Source of the DNA: Haematobia irritans
Lineage: Eukaryota; Arthropoda; Insecta; Diptera; Muscidae
DNA length: 64,000 nt
Assembly: GCF_050003625.1 (NCBI RefSeq)
Contig: NC_134398.1
Coordinates: 65,418,891 to 65,482,890, forward strand
Direction: 5' to 3'
The stretch's first letter is position 1. Every line of letters begins with the position of its first letter. Below, in pieces: positions 47,558 through 59,003 of the stretch. Below the pieces are notes generated by a model. The model made no database searches and was not told the origin of the DNA. It saw nothing but the letters and a program-made list of their open reading frames with translations. The position numbers and the translations under genes are program-made.

Positions 47558-47683
47558 CATTAACTGATCATAAGTTGGTTTGGTATTCGTTCAATCTATC
47601 GGATATATGGTCATATTTTTCTCATTTACATCTTTGTATAGAAGCCACAGCCAAGACATTTTTCTATCATACACCTCAAATCT

Positions 47684-48187
47684 GGGAGCCACCGTGGTGC
47701 AATGTTTAGCATGCCCGCATTACATACACAAGGTTGCTGCTTCGACCGAACACCAAAAAAAAAATTTGTTCAACGGTGGATTATCCCACCTCAGTAATGC
47801 TGGTGACATTCCTGAGGGTTTCAAAGCTTCTTTAAGTGGTTTCACTGCAATGTGGAACGCCGTTCGGACTCGGCTATAAAAATGAGGTCCCTTATCATTG
47901 AGCTTAAGGTTAAATTACACACCATGCGTCAATCCGTGCGTTGATGGAAGGGTTGATTTTTTCTGATTGCGACAGACTATTAGAGCTTATGATTTCAAAG
48001 AGATATTTCAACTCTTCAATCATCGGACGCATTTAACGCATTGAACGCATAGTATGTAATTCTACCTTTAACATGGAATCGGGCAGCACTCAGTGATAAG
48101 AGAGAAGTTCACCAATGTGATATCACAATGGACCGAATAGTCTAAGTGAGCCTGATACATCGGGCTGCCACCTAACCTAACCTAACC
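47684..48187 (+). repeat. SINE copy 3 with a nested TTAA MITE
   Basis: A perfect 14-bp TSD TACACCTCAAATCT lies at 47,670-47,683 and 48,188-48,201. The A box 'gtggtgcaatgtttagcatg' is kept, but the B box is damaged ('ggttgctgcttcgacc'). The body is complete and the tail is CCTAA-type. The length (504 bp) exceeds the family's ~345 bp because of a 160-bp insertion at 47,908-48,067. Confidence 0.92.
47908..48067. mobile_element. 160-bp MITE with TTAA target duplication
   Basis: TTAA lies on both sides (47,904-47,907; 48,068-48,071). Imperfect TIRs: GGTTAAATTACACACCATGC left, and AGGTAGAATTACATACTATG on the reverse strand right. Removing it restores 'gagcttaacatggaatcggg' as in the other SINE copies. 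TTAA duplication suggests a piggyBac- or Kolobok-type transposase in trans; which one is not decidable from the TIRs alone. Confidence 0.85.
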
Positions 48188-48289
48188 TACACCTCAAATC
48201 TCCTTGCTCTGGCTGTCCATCAATCCTTCCAATTATTTGTTATTTGCATGATAGAGGTAGCACAATGTTTTCAATCACCATGAAGAATA

Positions 48290-48960
48290 TTTTCGGCATA
48301 AAAAAATCCCAAGTAAAAAAAAATGAGAAGTTGTTTTACAAACATTTTAAGAGCATTGCGGGATCCTCCATCAAATTATTCCACTTCCGATGGATTTCTT
48401 TAAGACTGGTCTGAGAAAATACGTTATTTGGTAGTTTAAAGTCAAAATTTAAATTTTAGGTAATAATATGTTTGCAAACAAGAATAGAAAATCGAGAGAA
48501 AAGAAAAAAAAAACAATAACAAATAAAATTAAAAAGTTTACTCCCGCGATGATTTGAACCTGCGCCTCTAGACTTTTTCACTTCTGTGGAAGTTCTTTTG
48601 AGAAGTTTTTGCAAATTACGAGAATTTTAAAATATAGAGTTTTTGTGGAAATATATTCCATTTATATTTCCACAAAAATTTACGCCAAAAATAACAAAAC
48701 AAATGCTGTACAACAAAAAAAAACATCTTTTGAAAAAAATATTTGATAAAAAAATTGCGCCTGGTAAGATTAGAACCTGTGTTCTTAATGTTTTCATTCA
48801 TACTAATAAAGAACATCTCGAGAGGTAGTTATAATGTTGTGCCTTGTTATCGTTTCGATGCATCGTCTACAATGGCGTTTGTGGCTGAGTATTCTAAGGC
48901 GTTTTGTTATGGTGCCAACAGACCCAGACAGATTCAAGCCCCGATGGGAGCGAAATTTTT
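48290..48960. repeat. Composite repeat with tRNA-like segments, copy 2
   Basis: Matches 21,840-22,430 in order. Three tRNA-arm-like stretches: reverse 'ggttcaaatcatcgcggg' near 48,545-48,562, reverse 'ggttctaatcttaccagg' near 48,762-48,780, and forward 'gtttgtggctgagtattcta' with decayed B box 'agattcaagcccc' at 48,876-48,948. Frames here overlap and are not genes. A tRNA-derived SINE composite is the best reading. Confidence 0.55.
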
Positions 48961-48970
48961 TTAAATCATA

Positions 48971-49625
48971 CACTGAAAAAAAAAGCATACTCGGTTCCAA
49001 AGATTTTGTCTTTACTTTAAAAAATTTGGTATTGATTCCGAGCCAAAGAAGCGGAGAATACAAGTAAGGATACTTTTAAGACACAATTCTCTTTTAAATT
49101 TAGGTTTTGTGTACTTGCTTCTAGGAAGCAAATTTTAATTTTTCGCTTTCTTAGCTTTTGTCTGCATATGCTATCAAAGTCCTTTAAAAACGAGTTAACG
49201 GCAACTTTATTTTCCAAATTAGGACTCGACTTCCAGTAGAAATTATGCTATGTTTGAAGTAAAAAGCTTCTTTAAAATAAAGTTTTGAAAAACATGTCCT
49301 ATATTTGAACGATTTTTTGCTTTGTAGTCAAGATGCAAAAAGACAACAAATTTAAAGACAATTTCATTAAATTTAAAGAATTTTTCTGAATTATTAAAGT
49401 CAAGTTGACCTTAGCCTATAAATTTTTCTTTCATGTTAAGATACCCATTTTTAAGTCAAATCACTTAATTATAAGGACAATATGACTTCATTGAAAAGTT
49501 TATCGACTTTTGGACAAGGAAAATAACTTTATTTTAGAGAAATGCGTCTTCTATGCTAAGCAAAATTTGTATTCGTATTTTAAAGACATGAAATCTTTGA
49601 CCTCACGACAATATTTTTTTCAGTG
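48971..49625 (+). mobile_element. CACTGAAAA-terminated TIR element, complete, TA TSD
   Basis: Ends CACTGAAAAAAAAAGCATAC and (reverse complement) CACTGAAAAAAATATTGTCG, with TA on both sides (48,969-48,970; 49,626-49,627). At 655 bp it is the most complete member. Landmarks are 'tcggttccaaagattttgtc' near the left end and 'gaaatctttgacctcacgac' near the right, so subterminal sequence is also partly inverted ('ccaaagatttt' / 'aaatcttt'). No protein. Confidence 0.87.
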
Positions 49626-49734
49626 TAATAATAGATAATAAAAACATAAAGGTGTAATAAAAATATTGATTATAATGAAAAGTGAATTGGTGAAAATTGT
49701 TTGTTTTTTAAATTTATTTCATTTGTTTAAATGA

Positions 49735-49880
49735 TCTTTCAAGATACAACTTCTAAAGCAATGCAAAGGATCCAAAAACGGAATACTTCCGTCCTATGAC
49801 AAGCCCATGTAAAATTCATTCTGGATCACAAATTGAGAATACAAACAACTTTTTTCGACGATATATTTTTTTTTTTTTGC
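49735..49880 (+). mobile_element. CCCAGCAAAA foldback family, terminal fragment
   Basis: 'gcaatgcaaaggatccaaaa', 'cgtcctatgacaagcccatg' and the end 'tttttttttgctgggt' match 22,480-22,680 of the family region. Confidence 0.65.
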
Positions 49881-50970
49881 TGGGTCATACATATATCTCG
49901 TCTCTTTCATTTTGTTTTTCGAAATCTAAGCCCTTCCAAACACTTTTACCACGCCTTTAACATCAACAATATTTTTGATATATTCCATACATTAAAGTAC
50001 ACAAGAAAATCCTTTCATGGTGGCGGCTTCATTATTTTCCATCAGAGGTTTTGTCGATAGAGTTGGTACTACACTGACCAAAAATGCCTTTATTGCAAGA
50101 CCTTTAGAGTATGGCAAAAGTAATAAACCAATCTAAATATTTTTAAATTTTTAAAGGTGTACAACAACAATAACGTAAAGAGAAATATAGTCCACTAGAA
50201 TTGTTGCGGGGATGGTGGAGAAGGCGTACGAAACGAACGAAGAAGAAAATTAATATATTGTATGCTTGTGAGTCGTTGTGTTTGGGTAATTTATGAATAC
50301 TGGTCTCGCTGAGCAGAGAAAATTTTTATGAATGCTCACATGAAAAATGGAACATCGTTAAGGGCAATTCATAATAAAATATGAGCCTTCTTCAGGCCAT
50401 ATATTACAAAGTGCGGCGAGGAAGGTTTCAACAAGCTTAGCTTCCTCCTCCCCCCATCCCAAGCTTATTATAGCCAACGCTGCTGCATTAGGACCAGGCA
50501 CAGGTGGAAGTGTTACAAACGTCTGCAATCAAGAAGCACCAACTGGCATAAGGCAATCGATGGGACCAAGCAAACATCTCATTCCCTTCAATTCCGTCCT
50601 TCCATAAATGTTTGATGAAGAAGTTGCTTTGTAGTAATGCCCATATAGAATATTGCTGCTTAGTTTTGTAGAAATAAATAATGTTAAAATTATTATCTTT
50701 AGCAGGATATTGGATTAAATGTGGCTGCCACTTTATGAATAAAATTGCTTTGCGGCACAGTGATGACTACGTGATCTTGTTTATCAAGCAAATATCGTAA
50801 AAAGAGATTGTAATACAGTTTTGTAAATTTCTAGAGTAATTTGACAATAGAAAGGAGAATAACTGTGGTCTTTATACAATAAAAGAGTTTTTTCAATCTC
50901 AATTTAATTGAGTGTTATAATTTAACTAAATATAATGTAATTTAGTTTAATTAATAAAAGTTAATTTAAT
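49881..50970. other. No gene recognised
   Basis: Frame at 49,833-50,060 and smaller ones are unsupported. 50,160-50,640 has lower AT bias and looks single-copy, but I see no exon structure or domain. Confidence 0.4.
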
Positions 50971-50973
50971 TTA

Positions 50974-51390
50974 CACTCAATAAACTGTGAACCCACCTCG
51001 AAGGAAAATTTTAGACAATTTCAGAAAATTTTTTCATAACTGCACTACAAACGCTGGTAGCACAAAAATAAGTAAATATTTTTCGACAAATGTAAGAACA
51101 TTTTTTTAGATTTGAAGAAAAAACTTGGAGTTCAAAATTGCAAGAATGTCGTTAGTGCCATACGAAATACAAGATGGAAGCATTACTGGTAAAATTTACA
51201 AATTTGGGAGAAACGAATTTAGTAAATCTTTGTGCTTCATTTGTGTATAATTTTTTCCCTTTTTTGGGTCATTCAAATAACGTACGCAAAAAGTTAAAGT
51301 CAAGGAAAAGGTCCCAAGACGTAATACTTCCATGAACTAAAACAGAATGAAATTACCTTCAGTGCCATGAAGAGTTCACTTTTTTGAGTG
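50974..51390. mobile_element. CACTC/GAGTG TIR element (AGTGAACCC subfamily), TA TSD
   Basis: Starts CACTCAATAAACTGTGAACC after TA (50,972-50,973) and ends 'gagttcacttttttgagtg' before TA (51,391-51,392). The interior matches 29,008-29,524 with deletions ('attgcaagaatgtcgttagt', 'ttccatgaactaaaaca'). Confidence 0.85.
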
Positions 51391-51394
51391 TATA

Positions 51395-51605
51395 AAGTAG
51401 CGAAGAGTTGATGTGAGGATTGATTTAAGACACAATTCTCTTTTGGATTTCAGTTTTGCGTATTTGATTCTAGGAAACAAATTTGAGTTTATCAGTTTTT
51501 TTCAGCTTGATCCTTCATGTGCTATCAAATTCCCTTAAGAACGTGTTAACGAAAACTTTAACTTTAAAGACATGTCCTATATTTGAACGCTTTTTTTCTT
51601 TGTTG
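51395..51605 (+). repeat. CACTGAAAA-family internal fragment
   Basis: 'agacacaattctcttttgga', 'tatttgattctaggaaacaa' and 'catgtcctatatttgaacgc' match the middle of 48,971-49,625. No termini. Confidence 0.65.
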
Positions 51606-52475
51606 TCAATCCATATTGGGTAAAAGATATATATGGGGCTATATCTAAATATGAACGGATTCGTACCAAATTTGGCACGGATAAGTAGATTTTGATTCTA
51701 TTCCCAAACTTTCAGGTAAATCGGCGTAAAACATTGGCCTCTGTCGTCATATGAATGTAAATTGGCCGAGAGATATATATGTGAGCTGTATCTAAATTTG
51801 AATCGATTTCAATAAAATTTATCATAATTAACGACACTATCAATTGTACTCATTGTGCAAAATTTGAAGCCAATCAAGCTAAATCTCTGGCTTGTGGGAC
51901 CATATAAGTGCATATCGGGCGAAAGATATATATGGGAGCTATATCTTAATCTGAATGAATTAATTCTACACCTTGTGCAAAATTTCACAAAGATCGGAAT
52001 AAAATGTTTACCTCTTTGGCCATATGAGTGTAAATCCGGCGAAAGATATATATAAACCTGAACCGATTTCAACCAAATTTGAAACGCCTTTGTTCAAAAT
52101 TTGGCTTTCTACATTAGGTTTACGACTTTTGCGACATATGTATTATACCGTAGTCAATGTATGTCGCAAAAGTCTAAGTTTGCGACAAGCCAACCTGATG
52201 GAGAGTCCAGAAGTCAAATTTGGGGATCGGTTTATATGGGGGCTATGTAATACTATGGATATGAACCACTACGATATGAACCAATTTTTACATGGTTGTT
52301 AGAGGGCATATTGGATCGGATGAAATTTTCTGTTACGCGAGTCTCTGTAAAACAAATGATATGACCCATTTGCAATATCATCCGACCTACATCAACAACA
52401 ACTACTTGTGCCATGTTTCAATTCGATAGCTTGTTTCGTTCTGATGTTAGTGTGAAAATTTGATTGAAGCTGAAA
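51606..52475 (-). mobile_element. DINE-1-like fragments, with a small hairpin insertion
   Basis: Repeated 'gcgaaagatatatatgggag'-type blocks and 'tatctaaatctgaa' run to about 52,090. After a hairpin-bearing segment, 153-bp-type unit sequence follows ('ggggatcggtttatatgggg', 'tacatggttgttagag') to 'cgatagcttgtttcgttctg'. Neither terminus is found. Confidence 0.7.
52124..52174. repeat. Perfect 15-bp inverted repeat (hairpin)
   Basis: GACTTTTGCGACATA (52,124-52,138) and TATGTCGCAAAAGTC (52,160-52,174) are exact reverse complements around a 21-base loop. A third copy of the motif, 'gtttgcgacaa', follows at about 52,178. The stem is too short for a typical pre-miRNA. A minimal palindromic MITE is possible. 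Confidence 0.8.
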
Positions 52476-52493
52476 ACTTTTCCAATTAAAAAG

Positions 52494-53503
52494 CAAGTAA
52501 GGAAAGTCTAAAGTCGGGCGGGGCCGACTATATTATACTCTGCACCACTTTGTAGATCTAAATTTTCGATACCATATCACATCCGTCAAATGTGTTGGGT
52601 GCTATATATAAAGGTTTGTCCCAAATACATACATTTAAATATCACTCGATTTGGGCAGAATTTGATAGACTTTTACAAAATCTATAGACTCAAAATTTAA
52701 ATTGGATAATGCACTAGGGTGGAACACAATTTTAGTAAAAAATATGGGAAACATTTAAATCTGAAGCACTTTTAAGGAAACTTCGCAAAAGATTATTTAT
52801 GATTTATCGCTCGATATATATGTATTAGAAGTTTAGGAAAATTAGAGTCATTTTTACAACTTTTCGACTAAACAGTGGCGATTTAATAAGGACAATGTTG
52901 GTATTTTGACCATTTTTGTCGAAATCAGAAAAACATATATATAGGAGCTATATCTAAATCTGAACCGATGTCAACCAAATTTGGCACGCATAGCTACAAT
53001 GCTAATTCTACTCCCTGTGCAAAATTTCAACTAAATCGGAGCAAAAAATTGGCCTCTGTGGGCAAATGAGTGTAAATCGGGCGAAAGCTATATATGGGAG
53101 CTATATCTAAATCTGAACCGATTTGACTGATATTTTGCAAATTTTTTGCAGACTCATAAAATATTCGGATGTACGGAATTTGTGGAAGATCGGTTGATAT
53201 ACACGCCAATTATGACCAGATCGGTGAAAAATATATATGACAGCTATATCTAAATCTGAACCTGAGCTGAAATCAATAGGGATCGTCTTTGAGCCGAAAC
53301 AGGACCCTATACCAAATTTTAGGAAAGTCGGACTAAAACTGCGAGCTTTACTTTGCACACAAAAATACATGCTAAATCGACTCAGAATTTAATTCTAAGC
53401 CGATCCGTATACTAAAAGGTTGGTCTATGATTACTCCTTCTTGGCGTTACATACAAATGCACAAACTTATTATACCCTGTACCACAGTAGTGGTGAAGGG
53501 TAC
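52494..53503 (-). mobile_element. DINE-1-like non-autonomous Helitron, near complete
   Basis: One end is CAAGTAAGGAAAGTCTAAAG followed by the hairpin 'gtcgggcggggccgac'. The other is 'ttataccctgtaccacagta' with a stem ACCCT-ACCAC/GTGGT-AGGGT at about 53,474-53,501. At ~1.01 kb it has both ends recognisable. In the Drosophila DINE-1 orientation the 'TATACCC' hairpin is 5' and the 'CTTG' end is 3', so this copy is on the minus strand. It lacks 153-bp units, defining a subfamily distinct from the 55,564 type. Confidence 0.85.
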
Positions 53504-53866
53504 AATTAATTGATACAATTAATTTTTTAATCAAAACAAAAAATGTCAGTTATGAAAGAGATTGTAAATAGTTACGTTTTAAATTAATTAAGAATTAATT
53601 GACTTTCTTGAATTAAATTTTTAAGTGAATCAATTAATAAATTAATTGAAATTTGTTAATGAAATCAATTAAGTTTTTAATCAAGCATTTTTTTTGACGC
53701 TCAATTAAAACTATGATTGATACTATCATTTTCGTGACTGAAGACATTTCAATTAAAAAAAATATTTGAATCAATTAATTTCTTGATAAAATGTTTGAAA
53801 ACATTTTTCTGTAGACATAAATATTAAAAAAAATCCTTCACCAGAAGTGTATATTAGGTCAATTTA
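53504..53866. other. Unassigned AT-rich sequence; no gene
   Basis: Dense 'aattaatt' motifs ('tcaattaattt', 'aattaattgaa') recur in both orientations. This is low-complexity DNA with no coding potential. Confidence 0.5.
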
Positions 53867-53932
53867 GTCACAGCATAGACTAACTGTCTAAGTGACTCTG
53901 AAATACCAGTCCGTCTCCTCAACCTAACCTAT
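53867..53932 (+). repeat. SINE tail fragment
   Basis: 'gactaactgtctaagtgact', 'ctgaaatacc' and 'caacctaaccta' are the 3' end of the SINE family, decayed, without a head. Confidence 0.65.
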
Positions 53933-55099
53933 AGAAACGTGTTGTATGAGTACATTCTGTATATTTCCCTTTTTTGCACCCAATAAGGCTGTAATTTCTC
54001 ATTGAACTTTGCTGCCCTTTAAAGCCATATTTTTTCCGATCCCAATTTATTTCACTTTTCGCTGCGTTTCCCTATACATAGTTACTAATACTTTACTTTG
54101 GATTTTTCCTCTTGCTATTTTCTACTAAGACTTCCCTTTCCCCATGTTTTTGTTATTTTATTTATTGTTGTTTTTTTTTTTCTTCAATATTGTTATATGT
54201 ATGAAAGTCATGATCCTGATCCACAATAATGCATTGGGTTGCAGAGCGATTACCACACACAGCATCTTCTGCATCATACTGTCTTCTGGTCGCTGCTATT
54301 GCCAATTCACTGTATTCAAAATCAAAGAGGTAGAGAAGTAAAAAACCAATAATAAAGTTGTTGCTTCGCCTTTAGGAAATTCATTGAGCATTATTTATGA
54401 TTACGTATTTTATGCTGTTATTATTGTCGTCGTAGATGTTTTCGTCTTTGCCGCCACCATCGGAATCGTTGCATTGCCATAGTAATTTTCGTTATTTTTG
54501 TAGTTATTGTAATGATAGTCGTGAATAATGCGTTGATTATAAACAATTGCTAAACGAGACAATTTGACAAGAGATATTGTTTGGGGGCACACCGCTAATT
54601 TTTCTGATGAGCACAGTGGTTTGAAAAGTGTACAATTTTTAATTATAAAAACCAATCGTCTGACAGTTGAGAGACTAATTTTATTGATAGTCCATTTTAT
54701 AGTTTACAAGCCTACGAAAGCATTTTGGTCTATTGTATTCAGAAATAATGTTATTCTTGATGGAATTCGAGGGTGCTAGTGTGATTGCTTTATATTTGGC
54801 TGGAAAACAACAAGCGGCTATCTTGGGGTGTCCTCCAGCATCTAAATGTGTATAAATCTTTTGTTTCTCATATCATTATTTGTTACCGTGATACTAGCAG
54901 TGTTGCGTCCCGTCCAAAGGTGCATGAGGAACAAAACGGTAACAACACCAGAGATGATCCGAAATGTGAAGACCAGATTTGATCGAATTCCTCCAAATTC
55001 GTTGGGAGTTATATAAAAGGGTTATATTCTCATATACATGAATCTAAATCTAAATCGATTTGGACAATATTTTAATCGACTAAAGTCTTTCGCCCCAGG
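53933..55099. other. No gene recognised
   Basis: Pyrimidine-rich runs near 54,040-54,190. Overlapping frames of 65-81 codons on both strands (54,144; 54,410 minus; 54,564; 54,785) have no domain. The last ~80 bp before 55,099 is DINE-like ('aatctaaatctaaatcgatt'). Confidence 0.4.
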
Positions 55100-57936
55100 A
55101 CTGAAAAAAGACTGTTTTTCATATGTTTGGCTATAAACATTATATGTTTGGAACACAAATTTTTAAACACAATATTTTTGAGTGCAAGCATATAATGTTC
55201 ATAAACTAGCATAACATGTTTGGGACATATATGTTAATATGTTAGAACATATTATGTTTGGGACATAAAATGTTTGTAAATATAATATGCTTGGATGCAA
55301 ACATATATTAATTTAGAAATAGCCTATAAACATATATGTGTTTAGTAGCTTGGAGCGCTATTTAACAGGGAGCGATATTGAATTAAGTTGGTGGTTGTTG
55401 CTTGTTATTACAAAATTAACATTTTATTTTCCCTTGGGCAATTGATCAGCTACTTCTTTGATCCTTACAAACTGTGTGGTCCGCTGTTCGAATCCCCGTC
55501 CGGCAAAAAATAAAAAAAATCATAAAATTGAATAATTTCTTCTACAATGTTTGTATTACAGAACAAGTATATACGGCCGTAAGTTCGGCCAGGCCGAATC
55601 TTATGTACCCTCCACCATGGATTGCGTAGGAACTTCTACTAAAGGCTGTCATCCATAATCGAATTACTTGGGTTGCGATAACACTTGCCGATGGCAAGGT
55701 ATCGTAAAACTTTTTAACACTGTCTTCTAAATTGTAAGTTAGTCCATAAGGGGTATATATTAAACAAAAAAAGGCCGATTAAATACGTATATAATTCAGT
55801 TTGACAAAATTTTCTATAGAAATAAAATTTTGACAAAATTTTCTATAGAAATAAAAACTTGACAAAATTTTCTATAGAAATACAATGTTGACAAAATTTT
55901 CTATGGAAGTAAAATGTTGACAAAATTTTCTATAGCAATAAAATTTTGACAAAATTTTCTATAGAAATAAAATGTTGACAAAATTTTCTATAGAAATAAA
56001 ATGTTGACAAAATGTTCTATAGAAATAAAATGTTGACAAAATTGTCTATAGAACTAAAATGTTGACAAAATTTTCTACAGAAATAAATTTTTTACAAAAT
56101 TTTCTATAGAAATAAAATTTTGACAAAATTTTCTATGGAAATAAAATGTTGACAAACATTGCTATAGAAATAAACTTTTTACAAAACTTTCTATAGAAAT
56201 GAAATTTTGACAAAACTTTCTATAGTAATAAAATTTGACAATTTTTACATGGCTGTTAGAGGCCATATACTAACGAAATGTACCAAATTTCAACCGCATC
56301 GGATGACTTTTGCTCCTCCAAGAGGCTCCGGAGGTCAAATCTGGGGATCGGTTTATATGGGAGCTATATATAATTATGGACCGATATGGACCAATTTTTG
56401 CATGGTTGTTAGAGACCATATACTAACACCACGTTCTAAATTTCAATTGGATCGGATGAATTTTGCTCATCCAAGAGGCTCCAGAGTTCAAATCTGGGGA
56501 TCGGTTTATATGGGAGCTATATATAATTATGGACCGATATGGACCAATTTTTGCATGCTTGTTAGAGACCGTATACTAACATCAGGTACCCAATTTCAAA
56601 CGGATCGGATGAATTTTGCCCCTCCAAGAGGCTCCGGAGGTCAAATCTGGGGATCGGTTTATATGGGAGCTATATATAATTATGGACCGACATGGACCAG
56701 TTTTTGCATGGTTGTTAGAGACCATATACTAATACCACGTACCAAATGTCAATCGGGTAGGATGAAGTTTGCTCCTCCAAGAGGCTCCGGAGGTCAAATC
56801 TGGGGATCGGTTTATATGGGAACTATATATATTTATGGACCGATATGGACCAATTTTTGCATGGTTGTTAGAGACCGTATACTAACATCAGGTACCAAAT
56901 TTCAAGCGGATCGGATGAATTTTGCCCCTCCAAGAGGCTCCGGAGGTCAAATCTGGGGATCGGTTTAAATGGGGGCTATATATAATTATGGACCGATATG
57001 GACCAATTTTTGCATGGTTGTTAGAGACCGTATACTTAGACCACGTACCAAATTTCAACCGGATCGGATGAATTTTGCTGCTCCGGAAGGCTCCGCAAGC
57101 CAAATTTGGGGATCGGTTTATATGGGGGCTATACGTAAACGTGGGTCGATATGGCCCATTTTCAATACCATCCGACCTACATCAATAACAACTACTTGTG
57201 CCAAGTTTCAAGTCGATGGCTAGTTTCGTTCGGAAGTTAGCGTGATTTCCACAGACGGACGGACAGCCGGACAGACGGACAGACGGACAGACGGACGGAC
57301 GGACGGACATGCTTAGATCGACTCAGAATTTCACCACGACCCAGAATATATATACTTTATGGGGTCTTAGAGCAATATTTCGATGTGTTACAAACGGAAT
57401 GACAAAGTTAATATACCCCCATCCTATGGTGGAGGGTATAAAAAGGTGCTAAGAACTAAAAAATGTCGTGGAAGTGAGAAAGATGTGGGGGAATATACAA
57501 TTAGGCAGAAACAAAATTTTGAGCATTCAGGTCGAAAACCTATGTTGTTAGCACCTATATTACCTGTTTATTTTCATAATTTATTATGATTGTAAATATA
57601 TAAATAAATAAAATTTTGAGCACAATATTGTTTGGGAGAATTTTTTTTAAGCATATAATATTTTTGGGTGCAAAATGCTTCCAAACATATTATATGTTCA
57701 CATAATAACATATTGTTTTTTGGAAGACAACATTATTGAATTTGGATGCAAAAATACAAAATGTTTGGAACTTAGACTACCCAAACATATATTGTTTAGA
57801 CCAATATGCTTTCAAACATATTATATATTGGAAGAGATCAAACATATAAATGTTTGGGCAATACCCAAAAATGTATATGCTTGAAGCAAAATATGTTTGG
57901 GAGTATATGTTACAGAAGCGATTTTTTGTGAGGGTG
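55100..57936 (+). mobile_element. 'aaacatataatgtt' TIR element split by a DINE-1-like insertion
   Basis: 55,100-55,563 and 57,440-57,936 align end to end with the intact copy 35,019-35,988 at very high identity, including the tRNA-like segment (55,460-55,510). The split falls at 'tacagaa', where the intact copy reads 'tttcagaaaaaggtgctaag'. The right end is 'gcgattttttgtgagggtg' before TA; the left end is decayed. Confidence 0.85.
55564..57439 (-). mobile_element. DINE-1-like Helitron with 29-bp and 153-bp tandem arrays, copy I
   Basis: Order on the plus strand: terminus CAAGTATATACGGCCGTAAG with stem GGCCAGGCC, 'taccctccaccatgg', 29-bp array (55,797-56,240), six or so 153-bp units (about 56,240-57,120), (GTCY)n core (57,256-57,311), then 'cccagaatatatatacttta' and terminus 'catcctatggtggagggtat'. 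Against the empty site at 35,487, insertion into an A5 run left no TSD longer than 2 bp, as expected for a Helitron. No Rep/helicase is encoded. The 253-codon frame at 56,207-56,968 is the tandem unit read in phase. Confidence 0.9.
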
Positions 57937-58183
57937 TAGAATTTCGTTCCATCGCCATTGTACGATGGCAGTTCGGAAACTTCTTAGCCTAGCACAAAAA
58001 GCGCGGTATAAACAGAAAGAAGTTAATTGTTTTGGAAACTTCCATCTCTGTTATGAACACATGTTAAATTTTGTTTCGATCTGGCAACTCCTTCATATAG
58101 AAACAGGTGTTCAAAAAGGACGCATCCGCAATTTGTTTACAATGGAAAAATTAGAAATGCGTGCTGTCATTAAATATTTGCAT

Positions 58184-58531
58184 TTGGGGAGCCACCGTGG
58201 TGCAATGGTTAGCATGCCCGCCTTGCATACACAAGGTCGTGGGTTCGATTCCTGCTTCGACCGAACACCAAAAGTTTTTCAGCGGTGGATTATCCTACCT
58301 CAGTAATGCTGGTGACATTTCTGAGGGTTACAAAGCTTCTCTAAGTGGTTCCACTGCAATGTGGAACGCCGTTCGGACCGGCTATAAAAATGAGGTCCCT
58401 TGTCATTGAGCTTAACATAGAATCGGGCAGCACTCAGTGATAAGAGAGAAGTTCACCAATGTGGTATCACAATGGACTGAATGGTCTAAGTGAGCCTGAT
58501 ACATCGGGCTGCCACCTAACCTAACCTAACC
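58184..58531 (+). repeat. SINE copy 4 (most intact, 348 bp)
   Basis: A perfect 12-13-bp TSD (TAAATATTTGCAT) lies at 58,171-58,183 and 58,532-58,544, inside the mariner transposase. The A box 'tggtgcaatggttagcatg' and the consensus B box 'gggttcgattcctgc' are intact, so this copy could still be Pol III-competent. The tail is 'cctaacctaacc'. Mobilisation would need a LINE reverse transcriptase in trans; none is encoded in the window. Confidence 0.95.
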
Positions 58532-59003
58532 TAAATATTTGCATAAAAAAGGTGGGGATCTCAAATGATCGAGTCCATTTAATTTTGCATGAAGAACTAC
58601 AGATGAAAAAGCTTTCTGCAAGATGGGTGCCGCGTTTGTTAACATTCGATCAAATACGCATAAGAATGAACATTTCTCAAGTTTGTTTGGATCGCTTTAA
58701 GCGAAATAAAATGGATTTTAAGCGTCATTTCATAACTGTTGATGAGACATGGATCCACCTCTATACTCCAGAGACAAAAAAAAAACAATCCAAACAATGG
58801 ACTGAAGCTTGAGGAAGTGCCCCAAAGAAGGCAAAAACAATTCAATCGGCTGGTAAGGTTATGGCAACGGTTTTTTCGGACTTCAAAGGTATTTTATTGA
58901 TTGACTATCTGCAAAAGGGTAACACAATAAATTCAGAGTACTATTGCAACCTTTTGGATCGATTGTACAAATTCGAGAAAAACGTCCTGGCTTACAAAAA
59001 AAA

